Source: Enoplosus armatus (Eukaryota; Chordata; Actinopteri; Centrarchiformes; Enoplosidae). Taken from it: a stretch of 64,000 nt of DNA. The notes below the pieces were generated by a model. The model ran no database searches and was not told the DNA's origin. It was given only the letters and a program-made list of their open reading frames with translations. The translations under genes were made by a program, and so were the position numbers. This document shows, in pieces, positions 35,413 to 64,000 of the stretch. The stretch spans positions 13,878,692-13,942,691 of the forward strand of contig NC_092196.1 of assembly GCF_043641665.1 (NCBI RefSeq), read 5' to 3'. The stretch's first letter is position 1. Every line of letters starts with the position of its first letter.

Positions 35413-36707
35413 TTTTTCTTTCGTCGGTTTGTTGCAGTACAAGAAGTCATTTTTCATAGTATTCGTTACTTTTTGTTGCTTTTGATCATCTGGTGTCTCT
35501 ATTTACATAGTAGGAATAAAGTAGATTCATGTGTGATTCCTATGTACACGGTTATACCAATTGGTCGACCAGTGGGTTTGCAACGTTTGCAGTCTTGCTT
35601 GTCACAACCACACACAGGAAACAAGTCCACTTCAACTGGCTAGGCTCTAACAGCAAAGTACAGGGGGAGGGGGCGACACCAGTCCGCTCTTGCAGCCCCC
35701 CAGAGGATGCAGACCCAAAGTCAACAAATTGAATACTCTCTTCAAAACAATAGCAAGGCAGTCATTTAACTTTTCAAATGCCTAAAGCAAACAACCAGAG
35801 AGAAGAGTGGAGAGGATTGGCCAGTCTTATGGATGCAGGTTCTCCTGCTCTGGAGGGGTGGTGCAGCGCCTCCTCAGTCTCTGTCTCTGCCTCTACTCCA
35901 CTTCTGTACATAGTCGTTGATTCACAGCAAGTGAAAATGAAGGCAACTACACTGAATCCGCTCCCACTGCCTGCTCGGAACAAAAGCTCTTGCTCCCTTT
36001 TACTTAGATGGCGTTCTGTTTTCACTTTTGATGTTCAGTAATGAGCACTTCCGGACGAGTGAGCGTATGTGTGTGTGTGTGTGTTTGCCTTGTGAATGTT
36101 CTAGTTTCTGTTCTGGCTCAATAAAAGATATTTTTGGCAACAATGAAGAGCTTTCTGTGAGACATTTTTTAGGTTATAATAGTGTACTATATTCCCATCT
36201 CCACAGCTAACTACTCCTATCAAATGATGACTCAAAAAAGACCTATGGATGGTACGAAAGGGAAATGAGATAAAATATAAAATGATAGTCCCATCTCCGG
36301 AGGCAGGTCTGAAGAAAAATTACATAAAAAAACTTTAACAAAGTTTTAAAGTTTTGAAATATCTGAAGGTAAAGGGGGTGAATCGGTACATTCAGAGTGC
36401 TGGACTTGGCCTTACCAAAGGAACTGGGGAGGACTGGGACTGGAGAGAGCCGATGAATGCTCTACAGAGAAACACCCATCACTCATCTCCATATGACGGA
36501 GGAGGGCTAAAGATAAAGGCTGATTCTGCAGAGTCAGCCACGACTCCCCCTGAAGGTCACTCTGTTTGCTCATCTGTTAGTTAAATAAAAGTCAAGAGAA
36601 AGAAAGGCAACCAAACAAGCAGAAAGTGGAGAGACGTGAGAACGAGGTGGGCAAGGAGGCGGCTCTGGCCATCACATAAGTCCCCAACTTCCTCCTTTAG
36701 GCTCCAG
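35407..36707 (-). other. adgrl1: Predicted adgrl1 3' UTR (minimal)
   Basis: Minus-strand sequence from the adgrl1 stop to the first AATAAA (35407-35412). The true end may be several kilobases further left. Confidence 0.4.
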
Positions 36708-57223
<20,516 letters not shown>

Positions 57224-58155
57224 CTGGCGCAGAGACGGTGTGTTGGTGCAGAGAGGAGGAGAAGAAGGCAAAAAGGAATGAAAACAAAGCATTGTAAGAA
57301 TGAGAGATATTATGGAGATGGCAGAGGAGGGAGAGGGGAAATGGGAAAAGGCCAAAGACCATGGGATATAGAACAGGAGAGAGACATGGAGGGGACGGAA
57401 GAGAGATGTGAGCAGATAAAAGTAAGTTGAGATTTTAAAAGGAGACAAAGAGTTGGAGAAGAATGGGAGAGCGGGGGAGAGGGGGAGTGAGGTGAGGTAC
57501 AATATCAGATTTAAAATGAAGGAACATATAAAAGCTCATTTGTAGAACATCAGCATTGTGGTCGGAAAGCGTCTGGATATGATAAATGGGAGATTTCTGG
57601 CTGCCACGGCGACTTAGATGTAGTCTCTAATCTAATTTATCGTGGCCTACTTTTTATGTGATTGTGCATTTTCTATTTCAAAGACCTCTGCTTCTCTACT
57701 CTGCTACTGGGTGGTAAAATGGTAATTGTAGTGCTTGTTTTATTAGGACTCAAATTTGGCTCTCAGTCAAGAGTAATGCCTCAAAGAAAAAAGCATCCTG
57801 GGGTAAAGATGTGAGGTTGGCCAGGCCTCCCCTTCCTCTGCAACTGCAACTCAGCTTCACACACCCACAAACAACAGTCCCTAATCCAAACATAGACATA
57901 GATACATGCACAAAAATACATGGGATCCCTTACACACAATCCATATAGCAAGCACACACACAGACACACACATACACACAGAGGATGCCTACTTTAGGCA
58001 GGTGGAGGTCATCCACTGGGGATTGGTGTAAATTGGCTGTCTGACACACTGTGTCCCTGCCTGACAGAAAGAGTGCCCTGGGACCACCAGGCGTGTCAGG
58101 TGATCTATGAGGAAAGCGGCTGGCATCATCGCCACTCTGACATCACAGGGGTACC

Positions 58156-58160
<5 letters not shown>

Positions 58161-58191
<31 letters not shown>
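58161..58191. repeat. (GA)15 microsatellite
   Basis: Uninterrupted GA dinucleotides. Confidence 0.95.
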
Positions 58192-58193
<2 letters not shown>

Positions 58194-60392
58194 GGAGGCC
58201 CTACAAGATAAAACAGCTGAGGAGTCCCCATGTTTCCTCTGCCAGCGTATTTATGTGGCTCTCTGGCTTGGGGTTGCGACAGACACCTGCTGGTCACCTC
58301 ATGATTGAACGCATCTCTGAACTAATTGGACACTGCAGGGGCATTTGGACACAGATGACATACAGCACACTCGGATGCACAGACAGACACACACACACAC
58401 ACGAATAACCATCCCAATACAAACGAGAGTCGTACATGACATGCATGCACACACCAACACGCATTCACACTCTGTCACACAGTGACTGTTAGAGTGATGG
58501 ATCAGTCTAGGCTCCAACTGTCTTGAATATTGCATGGAGTCTGGAGCAGGAGGAGAATCATAACAGAGAGATGGAGGAGTTACTTCAGGCTTTTGGAAAT
58601 CCAGCTTTCCCTTTTCGCTGTGTGTCATGCTGTTTTTGATAGTGGCTGGTGATCTTTGGTGCTGGGCCACTTAGGAATTAGCCTGTTCTGTTTGAGGGGG
58701 TCCAACAGGGATTGAGACTACCAGCCAAACAGGAATCTAATCAAGCTCAGGCATAAACAAACACTATGAATACAGACTCTTCACAGGGAGGAGGCTTGTC
58801 ATGCTCCATTGTCGAACCAAAATGCTCCCACGAAAGCCTGAGGTGTTTGCTTTGCAAATATGAACGGGGGTGACTGAAATATGCAAAACAATGTTCAGAG
58901 AAATGGTTAAATCTGGCACTTTCAGACAGCTGAACAATGAATTTCTTGACTAACATCTATGCCAACTCTCCCTCACACCACAATCAAATGACATCTTTAT
59001 CAATCCAGACACAGCATGAGTGCACTGGAAATAAACGGAAATTGTGCTCCAAAATATTTCAAATAAAGGTCGTAAAGGGTGAGGTGTTATCGGAGCAGAA
59101 AGCTAGAGAGTGGAAAAAAACAACCACTAAAAGTAGGACACTGCCTCAAAAGTACAATGCTACTGTAAATAGAGAAATAAACAGCATGCAGAAAGCAATG
59201 CAACGGCTCTGCATGTAGGTGACCTACAAACAAAGCCAGCCCTGCCTCAAGGTAGAATAAAGGACAAAGAAACACAAACATGCAAGCCTCCTCTCTGCAG
59301 TCACAAAAAGGATGACCAACCAGAAAAGTAAGTATCAATGTGCACGCTAGCATTCAACTCATCTGCCACCATACAGTGAAACTGATCCGCATTACAGTAA
59401 TACAGAAAAGGGCAGAGTAAATCTGTTATGCCTCTATGGAACAATTTGCTTTATGGTCACTTATCATATTAAAACACATCAATCTTACATAAAGAAATAA
59501 CAGTTGTAACAATTGTACAGCAACAGGAGGATTTAATGAAAGCAAATCAGAACTAGTTTGGGTTCCATTGGATGATGGATGCCACTGGACTGAAGGCTGA
59601 ACCTATGGCTGATGGGAGTGGCTGGAATGTATCATAAAGAGGGTCTTAGAAGGAAAATGTAGTCCAAAGTTTGATATTACTGGATTTATGCTGTTGGTTT
59701 CAGTGTGTGAATATATAAACATGGTGCTCCATGATTCACTGTTGCTGGTGTTGTCTTTATCAACTTGTACAGGTGTGACCCACCAAGCTAGTTACCATTG
59801 CTCAATAGAAGAAAGCATAACCTAACCATTCTAAATGTACTAGTTTTTGTATTTTCTGATATATACTGTATAATATTAACATTACATTAGTTCTGGATAC
59901 CAGCTTTAACCGTGTGTCACAAATTTAAGATCCTGTTAGATACACAGTATGACATTCCTATCTATCATGTCCAGATTAAATCTCTTAATGGCACAATAAG
60001 TTTAGGATTGGATCCAGAGCTTTGGAGGAAGAGGGATGCTGTACTGAGTCGTGACTGGCTATATATAATATAATATACAGGTAAGAGACAGAGAAGAATG
60101 CACTATAGCTATCAGGGCACCAAAATAGTTGTTGTCTGCAATACAATTTACTCTCACTACATTGTGCCCGCCCCCCAAGTTCTGGTTCTGTTCATTACTG
60201 CACCTAACCTTCGAGCCCTGTACTAAATTGGTGGCAGCCTGTACTCTATTGGGCTCATCATCACAATAACACTCCAGCGCATCATAGCCTAACAGTCTGT
60301 CATCCTCTGACAAATCTGATGAACTGGTCATTGGGTGGGCCTGGTGTCAAAGGGGCTCATCAAAGGCCTCCATGAGGACTCGGACTCTCACT

Positions 60393-60459
<67 letters not shown>
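60393..60459. repeat. (CA)n microsatellite, about 67 bp
   Basis: CA repeat with a single CATA interruption. Confidence 0.95.
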
Positions 60460-60460
<1 letters not shown>

Positions 60461-63400
60461 AAACAGAAACATGCTTCACACTCTGAAAACACTGCCTAGG
60501 GGGCTTCATTAACTCTGACCTGCACTCCCCATCCTTCGCAGCTGCCTTCCTGTTTACCAGCTCACTCTGCCTCTCCTTTGCTCTGCCTCCCCCTCTCTCT
60601 CCTGAAGGGCGATTGTAGCAGTCAAACCCTAGCAGTAGAGTCTATGGTACAAAAGGCTATTATGACCACAGTATGAATGAGGTATTAGGCATTAAGCATT
60701 AGGCGTAAATCTTGAGATTAGGCATTATCCTGGCTAGAGCAGGTTAGCTAGAGTAAGAGCAATCTGGGATTATGTGAGATAGTTAGATTAATAGATTAAT
60801 TCCTGTTTTGGTGCGGATGGAAATCTTGCAGTCATGATCATCCCAGTGAAGTCACCAGGCAGCGCAGACACCACACTTCTTTACCCTACAAACTAGCCAG
60901 ATGGCTAATGAAACTTACCTTATCAGGGATTAAAACCCAGGCTGCAGCTATCATACTCTAGCATGCCAATTACTGCCACACACACAGGGAAATACTGCTG
61001 TAATAATTGACTATTTATCTCTATAATCCCTTTCCCAGGCACAGGTCAGCTGTTACTTGTCAATATGAAGCTGCTGTATAAAATGATAAAAGCACCAGAA
61101 CTTTCCTGAAAATGACAGTAAATATCTCCCATTACTGTCTCGCAGCAATTTGTGATCGACTGGTAACGCAATTAAAAGTGAGCGCTGACAGCTTTAGGCT
61201 AAATTTAGACTTTTCATTTTGGTTGTCTTCTGCAATCCATGGTGTTTTCATGTTTGATGTGACAGTGTCATGGTGATGGTTAATGTACGACTTTGATGAT
61301 CTAAACACCCCCTGCCAATGGTTGGCAGCTGTTTCTAAAGTGGTGTCCTTGTGGCGTTTGTGTTTTTGTACTTTTTGCTTTTAGCTACAGGGATCTGAGG
61401 GCTCTGCTGGCCCAAGCCTTTGCCCAGTCCGCAGTCATGGCCTGCTCACAGGACTGACTGCTGAGAGCATGCTGCTCTAATTGAATCCCACACCTGTTAC
61501 TGGCAGGTGCAGCACGTAGGCAGCAGGGGGCAGAATGGAGCATGGCATGGTACCCTGCATCCATGCTGGACAGTTAATGGGCTTAAAGGGTTAGTGTCTG
61601 TGCATGAGTGTGCAGTGAGTCTCCTGATGGTGTGTTGACGTCCATTCATCAGCCCATTAGTGTGTGTAGCTGTGTCTTACTGTGTATTTTTATATTTGTT
61701 TGTGTGTGTTGGCATGCATGTGTGGAGTTCAGAGAGACAGAGAGGCAGAGAGAGAGAGAGAGAGAAAGCGTGAAGAAGGATGTGAGCGTGTTCTGTGTGT
61801 GCAAACAAGAAGAGAGAGAGGAGTGGAGTAAGAGAGAGTAAATAGGTTATTTCCTGTGAAATGAGAATTAGGAGTGAGTTAATCTGCTGAGGAGTGACAT
61901 TTAGTGACAGAGAGAAGAAGAGAGGGATAAAGGAGGAGGAGGGAGGGGCTCCCATTGTGTTTCCGCTTCCTTTTAGACTACAAGGGAGTCAAGTCATGGG
62001 AGTAAAAACACAATACAGTACAAACATCCGTGCACAGACATAAACACACAGACATACACCCTTAGAACACACACAAACTCTCAGACAATGCAACGCAAGT
62101 ACACACTGCCCAGACAGTGGAAGAGGCAGGTGTCAAACCGGCACCTTTATCAACCCAAACATTCACCCCAGAGAATACCCTTCACTGAGACCAAAAGCTG
62201 GCAACGGCTCGAGATAGTGTCCATTGAAAGCAAAGTCTTATCTGCCTCGGAGTGAAGTTGACACTGAGTGACAGGAAAGTTGGTTGGGACATGGCTGCAG
62301 AGGCTACAGGCTGCAGATACAGTAGACGACTGACTGACTGAGGGTTGAGCAGTGGGGTAGCAGTGAGCCTGCATGACTGTAACATTAGCTTAGCCTAGCC
62401 TGCCATGCATTTTCTTCCCTTCTGCTCTGAATCAGGCCTCCCAGAGGTGCTGTCTCTCCATAAAAGGTCCTGAAACCAGAATCTGTGATTTATATTCACA
62501 ACCACCTGCCTCGCTCACTCCCCTCTCTGTTCTTTGGCTCTAACAATTCATGACTTCTGCATGTACAGTCAATCCTCACACTCTTCCCTATCTCCCTGTG
62601 TCACTGAATAGGGCGTCTGCGCTGCCTCAGTCACATGACTGTGGTTGTGTGTGGTGGGTCATTCCTAATGAGGCGATGCTGCCTGACTCATCGTCTCTAT
62701 AGCGACCGCTCTTCCTCTTTTTCTCCATTTGCAGCCATTCTTTGTGTTTTCCTGACACACGATGGAGTAGTTTCTTACTCATTCCCTCTCACTTTTCCAA
62801 AATCACAGGTAGAGAGCTGTTTGTGTGAGCGATGGTTCTGTCCTTGTATGCTCCCCCACCCCGCCCTCCATGGAAATACCAGAATTGTTCACAGCAGTCT
62901 AACACTGCTTCCTTTTGTTGCCTCTTTTCCTTTAGAAGCAAACAGACTGGAGGTGAGAAAAATATGGTGGACACTTGTTTGGTCCTGTCAGCAGTGATAA
63001 AGGAAATACTGTAATGATGTGGGTAGTGTACTCTGCTAGACTGTCAGTGAAAAGGGTGAGAAAAGGGACAGAGGGAGTGATGGGAAGAAGGAGAGGCGGC
63101 TAACGCCGACATAGTCTTAACATAACCTAACAGTAGGTAGGTTGACAAAGTATTGAACATTCATTGAACAGGATCTCCTGCCATGTGACATCATCACCGC
63201 GCTGTACACGTCATCCCAATCCAAATCTGTCAATCAGCTGATCAATCAGTGAGGATTAATTTGACAGACACAGGCAAGACACAAGTCTGGAATGTTAATT
63301 CAGCCATAAACAGAGAAAGGAAGTGTGTTTAGCAGCAGTGGAGGGATGGATTAAGGTGGGTAAGGGCAGGAGTGCAGACAGAAGAAAGGGGTATTCATCT

Positions 63401-64000
63401 TAGTGTTAGTGGGAGGAAGAGTAGTAAATAAAAATAACCAGTTGGGTGAGGTGGAAGCAGGAGGAGGAGGAGGAGGATGGTTTTGTAGCTTGCTATTCCA
63501 CCGCAAGCAGAGAGAGTGAGCCAAAATGGCTGCTTGCGGTGGGAGAAAAATGTGAGACAATGATCCATGGTAATGAAAAGCCATGGACACGACAACAGAC
63601 AAAGGGGTCCATAAACCAGTTAATGGCAACCTCTATAGGAGTTAATTCCTCCAACATATGGATCCAGTCATGGGGCCAGACAGGAAAATGGCTAAGGCTG
63701 AGGTGGATGTGAGTAGGGGGGTTCAGAGAGAGTTGAGGAGGGTGGGGACCTGAGAGAGGGAGTAAAGGCTTATTGGGAAGCTGGCACTAATGGCCATGAC
63801 TCACCATGACCTTGGATATGGGTCAGGTCTATCTCTCCTTAAGAAGCTAGTGATTGAGGTGCCTGGCCATGCTGATTGGGGCTCTTTAGGAGTGCTTGTG
63901 CTAAGGCCCTGCTGTATCAGAGGGGCCATTATAAGAAGCTGGGGCACTCCCTACAGGAGATACACCTCCCACCCCCATCCCCTCCCCTCTCCTCCCCCTC

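Larger units (their letters stand above)
57224..64000. other. adgrl1 5' intron running to the window edge
   Basis: 6.8 kb without a lectin-domain or signal-peptide exon on the minus strand. In mammals a tiny optional exon encoding KVEQK precedes the olfactomedin exon; I did not find it, but 15 bp is hard to place by eye. Contains (GA)n at 58161-58191, (CA)n at 60393-60459, GA-rich sequence at 61735-61830 and (GAG)n near 63461-63478. Confidence 0.7.

Noticed and set aside
60059..60331. 90-codon minus-strand open frame (begins MTSSSDLSEDDRLLGYDALE) with protein-like composition
   Set aside because: It lies in an adgrl1 intron, has no splice partners that fit, and I recognise no family; possibly a decayed transposon fragment, but unsupported.
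62635..62997. 120-codon open frame on the + strand
   Set aside because: Low-complexity, no homology, overlapped by other frames and antisense to an adgrl1 intron.
57224..64000. Search for the adgrl1 lectin and signal-peptide exons on the minus strand
   Set aside because: No open segment resembling the rhamnose-binding lectin domain was present; these exons probably lie beyond the window.

Overview
The window is vertebrate nuclear DNA, almost certainly from a teleost fish. Genes are split by GT-AG introns, there are many (CA)n/(TG)n microsatellites, a fish-type L2-like LINE copy is present, and the proteins are close to but distinct from mammalian orthologues. Coding sequence is sparse. Three genes can be assembled exon by exon with intact splice phases; each sums to an open frame ending in a natural stop.

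Layout. (1) 1-7772: no coding evidence, probably upstream or first-intron sequence of the next gene. (2) 7773-10721, + strand: exons 2-6 of a lipid phosphate phosphatase (PLPP/LPP family, closest to PLPP3), followed by a long 3' UTR to about 12.18 kb that holds two striking hairpins. (3) 12229-14580, - strand: a 5'-truncated, frameshifted L2/CR1-like LINE. (4) 14.6-24.3 kb: intergenic, with microsatellites and one exon-like block. (5) 24398-28003, + strand: a 14-exon gene for a 368-residue single-pass type I membrane protein that I cannot assign to any named family, with its poly(A) signal near 29.07 kb. (6) 36708-57223, - strand: 21 exons of adgrl1 (latrophilin-1), from the start of the olfactomedin domain to the C-terminal PDZ ligand. 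Its lectin and signal-peptide exons lie beyond the right edge. The unassigned gene and adgrl1 converge tail to tail. (7) 57.2-64 kb: adgrl1 intron without recognisable exons.

The three genes form no operon-like unit. The phosphatase acts on extracellular lysophosphatidic acid and sphingosine-1-phosphate. Latrophilin-1 is a synaptic adhesion GPCR. The middle gene looks like a small cell-surface receptor, and ETS/PU.1-like sites just upstream hint at blood-cell expression. A PLPP3-like gene beside ADGRL1, where mammals keep PLPP3 near ADGRL2, suggests an ancient duplicated block (inference).

Most worth checking: the unassigned membrane protein with its run of frame-neutral cytoplasmic exons and triplicated I-I-G codons in the membrane helix; a dispersed repeat inside an adgrl1 intron that carries a perfect palindromic oestrogen response element beside DR1/DR0 half-sites; and the paired hairpins in the phosphatase 3' UTR.
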